Below are positions 1 through 8,617 of a stretch of DNA of 64,000 nt, piece after piece. This stretch comes from DATBAX01 sp963762965. GTDB lineage: Bacteria; Acidobacteriota; Terriglobia; Terriglobales; Acidobacteriaceae. The stretch is from positions 2,418,001 through 2,482,000 of the forward strand of contig CAVXME010000001.1 in NCBI GenBank assembly GCA_963762965.1. The letters run 5' to 3'. The first letter of the stretch is position 1; each line of letters begins with the position of its first letter. The notes beneath the pieces are model-generated. The model saw nothing but the letters and a program-made list of their open reading frames with translations. It ran no database searches and was not told the origin of the DNA. A program made the position numbers and the translations under genes.

Positions 1-24
1 CCGAACGTACCTCCAGAAAACCAG

Positions 25-831
25 CTATGGCCCGGTTTTCATGTTTTTTGATAGACGGGAAGTCGCATGCAGGAACTTAAATGCATGTGCGGAAATATTC
101 GAGCCGTTCCCAGTGAATATTGGCCTGCCACTAGAAGCGATACAACAACTGTCCTGAATATTTTCAGGTAGATCAGCGCCGACGAAGAGTCGGAAGTGTA
201 TTCCCCGCGCCAAGGCTCCGTAGCTCTTGATTTGGTTTCCGGTAACCTCGCAGGGAGAATAGAAATTAGCTTGGGAATAGAAGTCTGTGCAGACCGTTAC
301 TATTAAGGCCAGTTCAGCAGGAAACCCCGTCTCACCTCTCAAATATCGCCGCACCGGCTCCTGGTATTTTCCAAGACTGTGGTGGATTACGCTACCGTCA
401 TGCGCCCGCCAAACGTGAACAGACGCTTTCCAGAACAAGCCGAGTGCGAAGTGCGCCAGCTTGTCCGTTTCAACTCCTACCGAGTCTCCCGAAAATTTCT
501 CGACGCCGAAGCCTGAGCCGACCGGTATCGCCAACTTCAGCCTGTCGAGGAGCAGAAAATCCCTTCCATCATGAACTTGCGATAGCGTGTATTTCTCGCC
601 ATTCTTATTAAGACAATCTTCACAAGCGAGACAGAGCAAGTCATCCTGAATCTGTTTGTCCGTAGGCGTTGTAGTCTTGCTCGTCAACATTACAAGGCGA
701 GAGTTCTTAGTCCCTTTTGTGCGACTCTTCATGTACAGAGCTGCCGGCATGAGATCACTGCGTACAATCAACGAGGATCCAGGATTGTTACAAAGGGGGC
801 AAATAATCATCGCCTGCAACTTCTCCGCCAA
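25..831 (-). CDS. Hypothetical protein with N-terminal zinc-finger-like cysteines
   Basis: The product is about 268 residues from a TTG at 831, or 261 from an ATG at 810. Neither start has a convincing ribosome binding site; a GGAG lies 12 nt before the ATG. A CPLC motif at residues 11-14 and a CLACEDC motif at 67-73 look like two halves of a zinc-binding knuckle. The rest has no membrane segment or signal peptide and no family I recognise. Base composition is lower in GC than the neighbouring housekeeping genes, suggesting accessory DNA. It may be a nuclease-like or DNA-binding protein, but that is a guess from the cysteines alone. Confidence 0.6.
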   Translation of the reverse strand: MAEKLQAMIICPLCNNPGSSLIVRSDLMPAALYMKSRTKGTKNSRLVMLTSKTTTPTDKQIQDDLLCLACEDCLNKNGEKYTLSQVHDGRDFLLLDRLKLAIPVGSGFGVEKFSGDSVGVETDKLAHFALGLFWKASVHVWRAHDGSVIHHSLGKYQEPVRRYLRGETGFPAELALIVTVCTDFYSQANFYSPCEVTGNQIKSYGALARGIHFRLFVGADLPENIQDSCCIASSGRPIFTGNGSNISAHAFKFLHATSRLSKNMKTGP

Positions 832-1064
832 GCCATTGTGAAAGGATAAACTTGCGCGAGCTTCGGCTTCCCAAGGACCAGAACGGTTGTATCGGAATAC
901 TCAGCGTTTCTGTACTCCGGTCTTACTGCAGTCATATACCTTGTGGTTCAAAATGGGTTAGAGATGGCGAGTTCCACGCATTTCCGAAACGGGACTTTTC
1001 CGCTAACTCCAACACCCGAAACCACTTCATACATTCCCGTACGTACACTTCCGCCGGTACAAAA

Positions 1065-1080
1065 TGTTCCACGTGGAACA
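1065..1080. promoter_or_regulatory. parS-like palindrome
   Basis: TGTTCCACGTGGAACA is a perfect 16-bp palindrome, extended to 22 bp by flanking AAA/TTT (1062-1083). It matches the ParB-binding parS consensus (TGTTTCACGTGAAACA), and the GTTCCACGTGGAAC form is the one I recall for Myxococcus. It lies in a gene-free gap. Confidence 0.65.
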
Positions 1081-1099
1081 TTTGTGCAAATCGCACTTG

Positions 1100-1115
1100 T
1101 GTTCCCCGGGGAACA
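1100..1115. promoter_or_regulatory. Second palindrome with parS arms and a CCGG core (NBS-like)
   Basis: TGTTCCCCGGGGAACA shares the TGTTCC/GGAACA arms of the adjacent parS-like site but has CCGG in place of ACGT. Its centre is 35 bp from that of the first palindrome. Noc-binding sites in Bacillus differ from parS in a similar way (a CCCGGG core). Whether a ParB paralogue binds here is inference. Confidence 0.45.
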
Positions 1116-1136
1116 TATCTTCATTTTGTAAGCTGC

Positions 1137-1829
1137 CTACTCGCTGAACAGCGCCCGGTAGATGCCTCCGCCGAGGACGCCGCCGACAATTGGGGCCAGC
1201 CAGAACAGCCACAGCTGATGCAGCGCCCATCCGCCGACGAAGATGGCGGGGCCGGTGCTGCGCGCCGGGTTGACCGAGGTATTGGTGACCGGAATGCAGA
1301 CGAGGTGAATCAAGGTCAGGCACAAGCCGATGGCGATGGGGGCAAAGCCCTTGGGGGCGCGGCTGTCGGTCGATCCCATGATCACGATCAGAAAGAATGC
1401 AGTCAGCACGATTTCCGCCACCAGACACGCCAGCAGAGAGTAGCCGCCGGGAGAGTGCTCTCCGTATCCGTTGGAGGCGAAGCCGCCGGCCAGATCGAAG
1501 CCAGCCTTGCCGCTGGCGATCACATAGAGAACGCCCGCCGCTGCGATCGCGCCTGCCACCTGCGCCACAATATAAGGCAGCAAATCAGAAACCGGGAAGC
1601 GCTTGCCCACCACGAGGCCGACGCTGATAGCAGGATTCAAGTGGCAGCCCGAAATGTGTCCGATGGCGAAAGCCATGGTGAGAACTGTGAGGCCGAAGGC
1701 CAGGGCCACGCCTGCGAATCCGATTCCTAGTCCGGGGAAAGCCGCAGCCAGCACCGCGCTGCCGCATCCGCCAAACACCAACCAAAATGTTCCAAAGAAT
1801 TCCGCTGCTGAACGTTTGCCGAGAGACAT
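1137..1829 (-). CDS. aqpZ: Aquaporin Z, water channel
   Basis: The 230-residue product is a six-helix MIP-family channel moving water across the inner membrane. Both NPA boxes are present (N65-P66-A67 and N187-P188-A189). The aromatic/arginine filter residues of AqpZ are all visible: F45, H175, T184 and R190, which indicates a water channel and not a glycerol facilitator. The ATG at 1829 has a GGGAGG ribosome binding site 7 nt upstream, so this start is preferred over a longer in-frame reading that begins at 1922. It is transcribed alone, divergently from the amidohydrolase gene. Confidence 0.93.
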   Translation of the reverse strand: MSLGKRSAAEFFGTFWLVFGGCGSAVLAAAFPGLGIGFAGVALAFGLTVLTMAFAIGHISGCHLNPAISVGLVVGKRFPVSDLLPYIVAQVAGAIAAAGVLYVIASGKAGFDLAGGFASNGYGEHSPGGYSLLACLVAEIVLTAFFLIVIMGSTDSRAPKGFAPIAIGLCLTLIHLVCIPVTNTSVNPARSTGPAIFVGGWALHQLWLFWLAPIVGGVLGGGIYRALFSE

Positions 1830-1974
1830 GAGTGAACCTCCCTGTGAGTTCGTGGCCTGCAAAACAATCGCTTGCTGCCCGGGCCATTTTTCGAGCGCCA
1901 CAGGGTAGCACAACAGCCGCAAAAGTCGAAGCCCGTTTGCGGCAGATGAGAGACGCGGCTATCATGCGGGCACG

Positions 1975-3315
1975 ATGAAATCCAAATTTGTTGTTCTCGT
2001 TTCGATTTTTCTGGTCGCGCTGACTGCTGCTGTCGCGCAGACCCCGCTGGCTTCCAGGGAAGTAGAGAGCGTTTACCCGGACGCGCACGCGTTGTATCTG
2101 GACCTGCATCAGAATCCGGAGCTGTCGTCGCATGAAACGCAAACCGCGGCGAAGCTGGCGGGACGTCTGCGCGATCTTGGCTATGACGTTACCGAACACG
2201 TTGGAGGAACCGGGATCGTGGCCATCCTGAAAAACGGGGCGGGGCCAAGCGTCATGCTGCGCACTGAACTGGACGCGCTGCCGGTGGAAGAAAAGACTGG
2301 GCTCGCCTACGCCAGCAAAGTACACACAAAAGATGACTCGGGCCGCGACGTGCCGGTGATGCATGCCTGCGGACACGACGTACACATGGCGTCACTGGTG
2401 GCGACGGCCGCGATCATGGCGCACAGCAAGAACACCTGGCATGGAACGCTCATGCTGGTCGGCCAGCCCGCCGAAGAGACCATTTCTGGCGCGAAGGCCA
2501 TGCTCGCGGACGGTTTTCTCACTCGCTTTCCCAAGCCGGATGTGGCCGTGGCGCTGCACGTGGTGAATGAATTTCCGGCCGGGACCGTGGCTGTAGCCTC
2601 GGGCACTTACGACACCAATGCGGATTCGCTGCGGGTCACAATTTACGGCAAGGGGGCACACGGATCTGCGCCGCAGACGGGTATTGATCCCATCGTGATC
2701 GCCGCGCGAACCATCCTTGCCTTGCAGACCATCGTGTCCCGCGAGGTAAAGCCGGGTGAGATGGCTGTGGTCACGGTCGGATACATTCGCGCCGGAACGA
2801 AGAACAACATCATTCCCGACCAGGCCGAGCTTGGGCTGACCGTGCGCACCTATAAGGCGGATGTCCGCAAGCAAGTGCTGGCTGCGATCGCCCGCATCGT
2901 AAAGGCGGAGGCAGAAGCGGCCGGCGCGCCGCGCGTTCCACTCATTGAGCGCTATGAGCAAACCGATTCAGTTTACAACGATCCGTCGCTGGCGGCACGA
3001 GAGCGGGGTGTGCTCGAATCGGCGCTCGGGAAAGAAAACGTAATGAGCGAAGAGCCGATCGGGGCGTCGGAGGACTTTTCTTATTTCGTCGAACAGGGAA
3101 TTCCGGGATTTTATTTCGAGCTGGGCGGGGCCGAGCCGCAGGAATTCTTGAAAGCCAAGGCAGAAGGAAGGAATTTGCCGTCCAATCATTCGCCGTTGTT
3201 TGCGCCGGATGTGGAGCCTTCCTTGCGGACGGGGATTGCCAGTGAGGTGGCCGTGTTGCGGAATTTGTTGCAGGGGTCGAGTCAGGAGTTGCGGAAGACG
3301 ATTGCCCAGAAGTGA
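1975..3315 (+). CDS. Exported M20-family amidohydrolase (N-acyl amino acid / hippurate hydrolase type)
   Basis: The 446-residue protein begins with a signal peptide (hydrophobic residues 5-20, Ala-rich cleavage region near residue 21), so it should act in the periplasm. The M20D metal site is clear: HACGHDVH at 130-137 and EE at 167-168, with later SEDFSYF and NHSPLF motifs. This family hydrolyses N-acyl amino acids, hippurate or indole-acetyl conjugates using two metal ions; the actual substrate cannot be told. The middle (about 200-320) is the lid/dimerisation domain. It is a single-gene unit with a weak ribosome binding site. Confidence 0.88.
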   Translation: MKSKFVVLVSIFLVALTAAVAQTPLASREVESVYPDAHALYLDLHQNPELSSHETQTAAKLAGRLRDLGYDVTEHVGGTGIVAILKNGAGPSVMLRTELDALPVEEKTGLAYASKVHTKDDSGRDVPVMHACGHDVHMASLVATAAIMAHSKNTWHGTLMLVGQPAEETISGAKAMLADGFLTRFPKPDVAVALHVVNEFPAGTVAVASGTYDTNADSLRVTIYGKGAHGSAPQTGIDPIVIAARTILALQTIVSREVKPGEMAVVTVGYIRAGTKNNIIPDQAELGLTVRTYKADVRKQVLAAIARIVKAEAEAAGAPRVPLIERYEQTDSVYNDPSLAARERGVLESALGKENVMSEEPIGASEDFSYFVEQGIPGFYFELGGAEPQEFLKAKAEGRNLPSNHSPLFAPDVEPSLRTGIASEVAVLRNLLQGSSQELRKTIAQK

Positions 3316-3364
3316 AGGGCGACCTCAGCCGCTAAAGCGCGTGCGAAAAAGCGAAGTCTTTAAC

Positions 3365-3384
3365 GCAGGCCTGGGAAGGCCTGC
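3365..3384. repeat. Short hairpin downstream of the amidohydrolase gene
   Basis: GCAGGCCT and AGGCCTGC form a perfect 8-bp stem around a GGGA loop. There is no U-tract after it, so it is more likely a dispersed palindrome than an intrinsic terminator. Confidence 0.4.
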
Positions 3385-3452
3385 TCCACCCTAAAACCTG
3401 CACCAGTTTCATTCAGCTTCTCAGTGTTGGATAATGGCGGTGGAGACTCTAC

Positions 3453-4088
3453 ATGTATATTCCGCGTCACAACGAAGAGAAGCGGGTTGCGGTGATGCAG
3501 GCGCTGATGGTGGCACATCCGCTGGCCACGCTGGTGACCCTGGGAGCGAACGGGCTGTTTGCGTCGCATATTCCCATGGTGTTCGAGGCGGATGGTTCAG
3601 AGTTCGGAGTATTGAGGGGGCATGTCTCGCGGGCCAATGCGCAATGGCGCGATCTTAATCCGACGGTGGATGCGCTGGCGATTTTTGCCGGGGATCAACA
3701 CTACGTCACGCCTAACTGGTATTCCGAAAATGGGGAGCACGCCCAACAAGTGCCGACGTGGAACTACGCCGTGGTGCATGCCTACGCTCCGTTGAAAGTG
3801 ATTGAGGACCAGCACTGGCTGTTGAGGCATGTCACGAGTCTCACCAACATTCATGAAGCGCCATTCCCGGTTCCGTGGAAGGTCAGCGATGCGTCGGAAG
3901 AGTTTATCGCATCGCAGTTGAAGGGGATTGTCGGCCTGGAGTTGTGCATCCGGCGGCTTGAGGGTAAGTGGAAAGTGAGCCAGAACCGGACTGCGCGGGA
4001 ACAGCAGGGCGTGATCGATGGGTTGACCGAACTCAACACTCCGGAAAGTTTGGCGATGAGGGCTTTGGTGGAGGAGCGGCGGAAATGA
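3453..4088 (+). CDS. FMN-binding negative transcriptional regulator, PaiB family
   Basis: The 211-residue product has the length and motifs of PaiB, a split-barrel flavin-binding protein: GHVSRANAQW near residue 50, VPTWNYAVVHAY near 105-115, and the C-terminal KVSQNR followed by a Gly-Val-Ile-Asp-Gly-Leu segment. In Bacillus, PaiB lowers protease and sporulation gene expression together with the acetyltransferase PaiA, but many homologues have no defined target. No paiA lies beside it. The start is the ATG at 3453, before the conserved Tyr-Ile-Pro segment. Confidence 0.85.
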   Translation: MYIPRHNEEKRVAVMQALMVAHPLATLVTLGANGLFASHIPMVFEADGSEFGVLRGHVSRANAQWRDLNPTVDALAIFAGDQHYVTPNWYSENGEHAQQVPTWNYAVVHAYAPLKVIEDQHWLLRHVTSLTNIHEAPFPVPWKVSDASEEFIASQLKGIVGLELCIRRLEGKWKVSQNRTAREQQGVIDGLTELNTPESLAMRALVEERRK

Positions 4089-4140
4089 TTTGTCTGGGCA
4101 CATGAAAGCCCGGCAGTCGTGCAGTTTAAAGCGCGACGCG

Positions 4141-4279
4141 TATCAGGGCACGGCTTTCAGCCGCGCCGAAAGACCAAGAGAGGCAGGCTTTAGCCTCTGT
4201 GCCACGACGAGCGAGCCCCAGCGGCTGAAGCCGTTCAGAATTGTGCGCTTGACGGCATCGCTGAAGCGATGCCCTGATA
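4141..4279. repeat. Dispersed palindromic element with TATCAGGGCA ends
   Basis: The two ends read TATCAGGGCA on opposite strands (4141-4150 and 4270-4279). Each is followed by a small hairpin (CGGCTTTCAGCCG at one end, CATCGCTGAAGCGATG at the other). It looks like a non-coding MITE/REP-type element. It fills most of the 332-bp gap between the PaiB-like and doxX genes. Confidence 0.5.
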
Positions 4280-4337
4280 GGAATCTTTCTTAAGCTGCAT
4301 CATTACCGAAAACCCCTAGGCGTTGACAGTTGCGGAA

Positions 4338-4404
4338 TCCCACCCTAGCGCTTTAGATTTTTCTAGTCTTAACTGCAAATGGGACGCGCTAGGATGGGGC
4401 ACCC
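4338..4404. repeat. Inverted repeat of the GGGTGCCCCA family
   Basis: CCCACCCTAGCGC at the left and GCGCTAGGATGGGGCACCC at the right are inverted copies separated by about 35 bp. The same core recurs at 15481-15515 and 39579-39835, so it is a dispersed family and not a local feature. Confidence 0.5.
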
Positions 4405-4420
4405 GGCTTTCATTTTTGCT

Positions 4421-4843
4421 TTATGCGGATTTGGATTTCTTGATCCCGCCGCCGCCGCGAGCGTGGTCGAGGGCGATGGGGCCGGCGTCGAAGAAGATCA
4501 GGGCGAAAGCGATGGCGGCGAGAGCCAGGGGGAGTTGGTAGCCGTGGTCTCCCAGGAGCCCGTTTTTCCAGTCCACTTTCCAGATGAAGACGGCGAGATT
4601 GATGGTGACGGCGAAGGCGGCGCAACGGGTGAACAGTCCGACCACAATGGCGATGCCGCCGAAGAACTCTATGCCGGCGGAGAGATAGGCGAGCCATCCC
4701 GGCAGGCCGACGCTCCTCACCAGTTCGACGTGATGCGAGATCCCATGGAAGAGCTTGCCGTAGCCGTGGGCAATCATGATGACGCCCAGCACCACGCGCA
4801 GCACGAACAAAGCAAAGGGTTGAACGCGATCGAGAGTGCGCAC
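4421..4843 (-). CDS. DoxX-family membrane protein
   Basis: The product is about 140 residues with four hydrophobic segments. The N-terminal LRVVLGVIMIAHGYGKLFHG stretch and the GIEFFGGIAIVVGLFTR segment are typical of the DoxX family. These are small inner-membrane proteins loosely linked to oxidative stress or quinone chemistry; the specific role is unknown. The GTG at 4843 is preceded by AGGAG at good spacing. The C-terminus is basic and glycine-rich (GGGGIKKSKSA). It stands alone, converging on the repeat-filled gap. Confidence 0.8.
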   Translation of the reverse strand: MRTLDRVQPFALFVLRVVLGVIMIAHGYGKLFHGISHHVELVRSVGLPGWLAYLSAGIEFFGGIAIVVGLFTRCAAFAVTINLAVFIWKVDWKNGLLGDHGYQLPLALAAIAFALIFFDAGPIALDHARGGGGIKKSKSA

Positions 4844-5121
4844 GAGAGCCTTCTCCTATGAAAAGAAACCGATTATCCCACGAGCGCCGTCTCCGCGCTC
4901 GTACAGGACCCTTGGTACCGTCTATGGTACTTTGGTTACGTTTACGGGAAGTCGCCAGACGCCCGAGGACTAAAACTACCACTTATTGAAACGATCTATT
5001 CACTAACCACAATATATAGACATATTGTGCAACTGTATTTTGGTTACTTTCCAGAAAAACCCTATAAAACCCAGCAAAACGCGGTATTTCACTTTGACCT
5101 GCTGCAAAGTGGGGGTGAGAT

Positions 5122-5409
5122 ATGCTCAGCACACCTGAATTCACTCGAAAGCGCTTTTCAGGCAAAGAAACTATGGCCGACTCACGAGAAGTTATGAATA
5201 TTCGCCAGGCTTCGCAGTACCTGGGAGTGAGTCCGGACACGCTTTACAAGTACGTCGGGGAACAAAAGCTCCCCGCGTTCAAGCTGGGCAACCGCTGGCG
5301 TTTCAAGAAATCGAAACTGGACCAGTGGATGGAAGAGAAGTCCAGCCAGGTGGAAGTGAAGAGCAAGAAGAAAACGAAGGCGGCTGCCAAAGCTGCCGGG
5401 CAATCGTAA
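5122..5409 (+). CDS. Excisionase-type helix-turn-helix DNA-binding protein
   Basis: The 95-residue protein has a MerR-like helix-turn-helix of the excisionase (HTH_17) type at about residues 25-75, with the signature pattern of NIRQASQYLGVSPDTLYKY, then KLPAFKLGNRWRF. The C-terminal 20 residues are Lys/Ala-rich. The ATG at 5122 has GGGGGTGAGA just upstream; a second ATG at 5173 is also possible. The gene ends 10 nt before pilM and is probably cotranscribed with the pilus operon, so it may regulate pilus genes. That is inference from position. Confidence 0.8.
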   Translation: MLSTPEFTRKRFSGKETMADSREVMNIRQASQYLGVSPDTLYKYVGEQKLPAFKLGNRWRFKKSKLDQWMEEKSSQVEVKSKKKTKAAAKAAGQS

Positions 5410-5419
5410 AGGCGGGCAC

Positions 5420-6475
5420 ATGTTTGGATTCGGATCGAAGTCCATTGTAGGCCTGGATGTGGGCTCTTCGAGCATCAAGGCGGTCGAGCTCAGGAAAAAG
5501 GGCACGCAGATTGAAGTGGCGCACCTGGGTCTGGAACCGCTGGCTCCGGATATCGTGGTCGACTCCATGATCGTGGACTCGGGCACGGTGTCGAGCGCGA
5601 TCTCGAAGCTGTTTACCGACAACGCCATCAAGACCAAAGCAGTAGCGACCGCGGTGAGCGGGCATTCCGTCATCGTCAAGAAGATTTCGCTGCCTTCGAT
5701 GAGCGACCAGGAACTGGCCGAGACCATCCAGAAGGAAGCTGCCCAGCATATTCCCTTTGATTTGGCGGACGTGAACCTGGACTACCAGATTCTTTCCGAA
5801 GACGCCGGCAATCCACAGATGGATGTTTTGCTGGTGGCTGTCAAGAAGGACAAGATTCTGAACTACACCAACGTACTCTCGATGTCGGGGAAGACTCCGG
5901 CTATTGTGGACATCGATGCGCTCGCTTTGCAGAACTGCTACGAGTACAACTACGAACCCGCGCCGGGACAGGTGGTGGCTCTTTTGAACCTGGGTGCGAG
6001 CGTAATGAACATCAACATCGTGAAGGGCACGACGCCATTGTTCCCGCGCGACGTCAGCGTGGGCGGGCATCAGTACACGGATTCGTTGCAGAAGGAACTG
6101 GATTTGAGCTTCGACGATGCGGAATCGCTCAAGCTGGGCCACAAAGTGGGCACGGTGAGCGAAGACGCCAAGACGCCAATTTTGCAGCAGGTGACGGAAA
6201 TTATCGTGCTGGAAATTCAGAAGACTTTCGACTTCTTCCGCGCCAGTGCGGCGGGAGAGCACATCGAGAAGATTTATCTGGCGGGCGGATCCTCGAAGGT
6301 CCCCGGACTGGTCGAAGCGCTGCGTCAGGAATTCTCGTTGCCGGTGGAGATTTTCAATCCGTTCCAGAAAATCACCCCACCGACCGACGGACCGGGAGTG
6401 GAACTGATCGAGCAGAATGCAGGCCAGCTGGCGGTTGCGGTGGGTTTGGCCTTAAGGAGTTTTGAAAACCTATGA
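5420..6475 (+). CDS. pilM: Type IV pilus assembly protein PilM
   Basis: This 351-residue actin-like ATPase sits on the cytoplasmic face of the inner membrane and binds the N-terminal tail of PilN, forming the base of the pilus alignment complex. The nucleotide-binding signature near the start (GLDVGSSSIKAVEL) and the C-terminal LAGGSSKVPGL motif are both present, and the length is normal for PilM. The last codons overlap the pilN start by four bases (ATGA at 6472-6475), indicating translational coupling. Confidence 0.95.
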   Translation: MFGFGSKSIVGLDVGSSSIKAVELRKKGTQIEVAHLGLEPLAPDIVVDSMIVDSGTVSSAISKLFTDNAIKTKAVATAVSGHSVIVKKISLPSMSDQELAETIQKEAAQHIPFDLADVNLDYQILSEDAGNPQMDVLLVAVKKDKILNYTNVLSMSGKTPAIVDIDALALQNCYEYNYEPAPGQVVALLNLGASVMNINIVKGTTPLFPRDVSVGGHQYTDSLQKELDLSFDDAESLKLGHKVGTVSEDAKTPILQQVTEIIVLEIQKTFDFFRASAAGEHIEKIYLAGGSSKVPGLVEALRQEFSLPVEIFNPFQKITPPTDGPGVELIEQNAGQLAVAVGLALRSFENL

Positions 6476-7062
6476 TCCGAATCAATCTGCTGGTCGCACC
6501 GAAAGCGAAGCGCAAGGGCGGTGGCAATGCCTCCGCGATGCCCACCATGGAAGTGGGGAACGTCGGTTCACCGCTGGTGAAAGTTCTGGCAGTGCTGGTC
6601 ATCGCCGGCGCGGTCAACTACGGCTACTACTACCAGCTGGACAAAGAAGCCAAAAGCATTGCCGTCAAAATGGCAGCAGCGGAACAGAAGAACCGGGAAC
6701 TGGCGGATGTGAAGGCCCAGTACCTGGAGCGGCAGCGGCAGGCGGACGGCTATAAGCGGCGGGTGGATGTCATCGATCAGCTGCGGGCGGGCCAGGCGGG
6801 ACCGGTCAACCTGATGAACACCATCGGCGACACCATCAATGACACTGAGGCGGTCTGGTTAAGCACCATGAAGGACCAGGGTAACTCGGTGGCCATCGAA
6901 GGCATGGCGCTGAGTACCGATGCCGTGGCCACGCTGATTAAGAACCTGCAAAACACGGGCTACTTCAAGAACATTGAAATTAAAGAGACCTTTCAGGACG
7001 ACACGTACAAGGAGATGCAAGCGTTTCAATTCACACTGACCTGTGAGAAGGCGAAGTCCTAA
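6472..7062 (+). CDS. pilN: Type IV pilus assembly protein PilN
   Basis: The 196-residue product starts with the PilM-binding motif MIRINLL, has one membrane helix at about residues 36-56, and then a periplasmic coiled-coil and ferredoxin-like domain. PilN pairs with PilO to link PilM in the cytoplasm to PilP and the secretin PilQ. It overlaps pilM by four bases and is followed 13 bp later by pilO. Confidence 0.94.
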   Translation: MIRINLLVAPKAKRKGGGNASAMPTMEVGNVGSPLVKVLAVLVIAGAVNYGYYYQLDKEAKSIAVKMAAAEQKNRELADVKAQYLERQRQADGYKRRVDVIDQLRAGQAGPVNLMNTIGDTINDTEAVWLSTMKDQGNSVAIEGMALSTDAVATLIKNLQNTGYFKNIEIKETFQDDTYKEMQAFQFTLTCEKAKS

Positions 7063-7075
7063 GAGGCGGGAGAAT

Positions 7076-7705
7076 ATGGAAAACATCAGCGAAATATCGG
7101 GTCTCAAGCAATGGGGCGCCCTGCTGGGTGGGGCAATCCTGCTGACGGTCGCATTGTATTTCACGGTTTTCAAGAGCCAACGGGACGCCAACGCGACGGC
7201 GCAGACGAGCCTGCAAACCAAGCTGCAAGAAAACCAGGAGTTGGAATCCTACCGGCCGAAGCTCAAGGAGATCGAAGCTCAATTGGCCAGTTTGAAACAG
7301 CAATTGGAGATCGAGCGCCGCATTGTGCCGGACGAGAAAGAAGTCGACGGGTTTATGAAGATGATCGACGCCGAGGCCCTGAAGTCGGGAATCGAACTGC
7401 GCCGGTACACGGCCAAGCCGACCACTACCAAGGACTTCTATACCGAAGTGCCGTTTGAAGTGGAGCTGGATGGGCCCTACTACTCGATGCTGGATTTCTT
7501 TGACCGGGTGGGGAAGCTGGAAAGAATTGTGAACGTCTCCGACCTGCTGGTGGCCAACGTGAAAAAGAGCAGCGAGGCGAAAACCAAGCACACTTACAAC
7601 TACGCACCGAATGAGAGCATCGTGGCCACTTGTGTAGCCACGACATTCTTCAGTCACGATGTGATGCCGCCCGCGAGTGTGCCGGGAAAAGGTAGGGCCC
7701 AATGA
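7076..7705 (+). CDS. pilO: Type IV pilus assembly protein PilO
   Basis: From the ATG at 7076 (GGGAG five bases upstream) the product has 209 residues: a short cytoplasmic tail, a membrane helix at about 11-32, a coiled coil (to about residue 85), and a periplasmic ferredoxin-like domain including a YSMLDFFDRVGKLERIVNV-type segment. This is the PilO plan. An upstream in-frame start at 7043 lies inside pilN and lacks a ribosome binding site. The end overlaps the pilP start by ATGA (7702-7705). Confidence 0.93.
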   Translation: MENISEISGLKQWGALLGGAILLTVALYFTVFKSQRDANATAQTSLQTKLQENQELESYRPKLKEIEAQLASLKQQLEIERRIVPDEKEVDGFMKMIDAEALKSGIELRRYTAKPTTTKDFYTEVPFEVELDGPYYSMLDFFDRVGKLERIVNVSDLLVANVKKSSEAKTKHTYNYAPNESIVATCVATTFFSHDVMPPASVPGKGRAQ

Positions 7706-8526
7706 AGCTGACGATCGGAATCCTTGTAATGGGGATGGCGGTGGGAACTGCCCTGGGGCAGAACACCGACGCCATCGACAACACGCGGGACACCATGAAG
7801 GCGCTACAGCAGAAGCAAGTCATGGACCAGAATGCGGCGATGGGGATTTCGCAAACGCAACCTGCGAGCCCGGCGTCGCACCCGTCGCAGTCCCCGTCAC
7901 CTTATGTGCAAAAGCCGGCCAGCAAGGCGGCGGCTCCTAAACCCACACAAGCTGCCATTGTGATCGTGCGAACGCCAGTGGCGTCCACGAGCAAACCGGC
8001 GACCGCACCCAAACCCACCGCCAAAGCGGTGGCAGCCAAAGTCCAGGTCAAAGTGGGAACACCGAAAGTGCAAGCCAAAGTATCGGCGCCGAAAGTTCAT
8101 GCGAAGGCACACATCACAGCCATGAAAGCCCCGCAGGCCATTGCGGTGGAGGACAAGAAGAGTCCGGTCGAAGCCAAGAAAGAAGAACCGCCCAAGAAGA
8201 TCAATCTTACCGGCCGGAGAGATCCGTTCATTAGCCCGGTGGTCAATCGCAACATGGTGGGTTCGGGCTGTAGCACCGGCAAGCGTTGCCTGGCGATCGA
8301 CCAGATTGCGCTTAAGGGGGTAGTGAAGTCGGATACCGGCATGATCGCGGTCGTGACCAATGCGCTCGACAAGGCCTATTTTCTGCATGAGAACGACCCG
8401 GTCTTCAACGGATACGTAGTCAAGATTACGGGGGATTCGATCGTTTTCAAGGAATCGGTGCAAGACAAGTTGGGCAAGCCATTCCTGCGGGAAGTAACGA
8501 AGACCATTACCACCCCGGCAGTTTAA
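7702..8526 (+). CDS. pilP: Type IV pilus PilP-like protein with a long Lys/Ala/Pro linker
   Basis: The 274-residue product has a signal peptide (residues 1-18), then a low-complexity linker (about 50-165) with short repeats of the type KVQ(A/V)KV, TPKVQAKV and APKVHAKA. A C-terminal PilP beta-domain (about 170-270) opens with LTGRRDPFISPVV. PilP normally bridges the PilN/PilO periplasmic domains to PilQ. Typical PilP is a lipoprotein of about 175 residues; here no lipobox cysteine is visible and the linker is much longer. Assignment rests on the C-terminal motif and operon position. Confidence 0.85.
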   Translation: MKLTIGILVMGMAVGTALGQNTDAIDNTRDTMKALQQKQVMDQNAAMGISQTQPASPASHPSQSPSPYVQKPASKAAAPKPTQAAIVIVRTPVASTSKPATAPKPTAKAVAAKVQVKVGTPKVQAKVSAPKVHAKAHITAMKAPQAIAVEDKKSPVEAKKEEPPKKINLTGRRDPFISPVVNRNMVGSGCSTGKRCLAIDQIALKGVVKSDTGMIAVVTNALDKAYFLHENDPVFNGYVVKITGDSIVFKESVQDKLGKPFLREVTKTITTPAV

Positions 8527-8617
8527 GCCAGGGAGCAGGCCGGCGCAGCCGGTTTGCAACGAATTTTTTGAAAGAGATCACGGGGCGAGCAAAGGCACGC
8601 CCGTGGGGAGAAGCGAA

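Noticed and set aside
943..1131. 62-residue frame covering the palindromes
   Set aside because: It spans two perfect palindromes, lacks a ribosome binding site and has no protein-like pattern.
852..1730. 292-residue frame on the plus strand over aqpZ
   Set aside because: It is antisense to a clear aquaporin gene and its composition (Asp/Ala/Gly-rich, no motifs) is that of a GC-driven shadow.
5303..6262. 319-residue frame antisense to pilM
   Set aside because: pilM is supported by motifs and by ATGA coupling to pilN.
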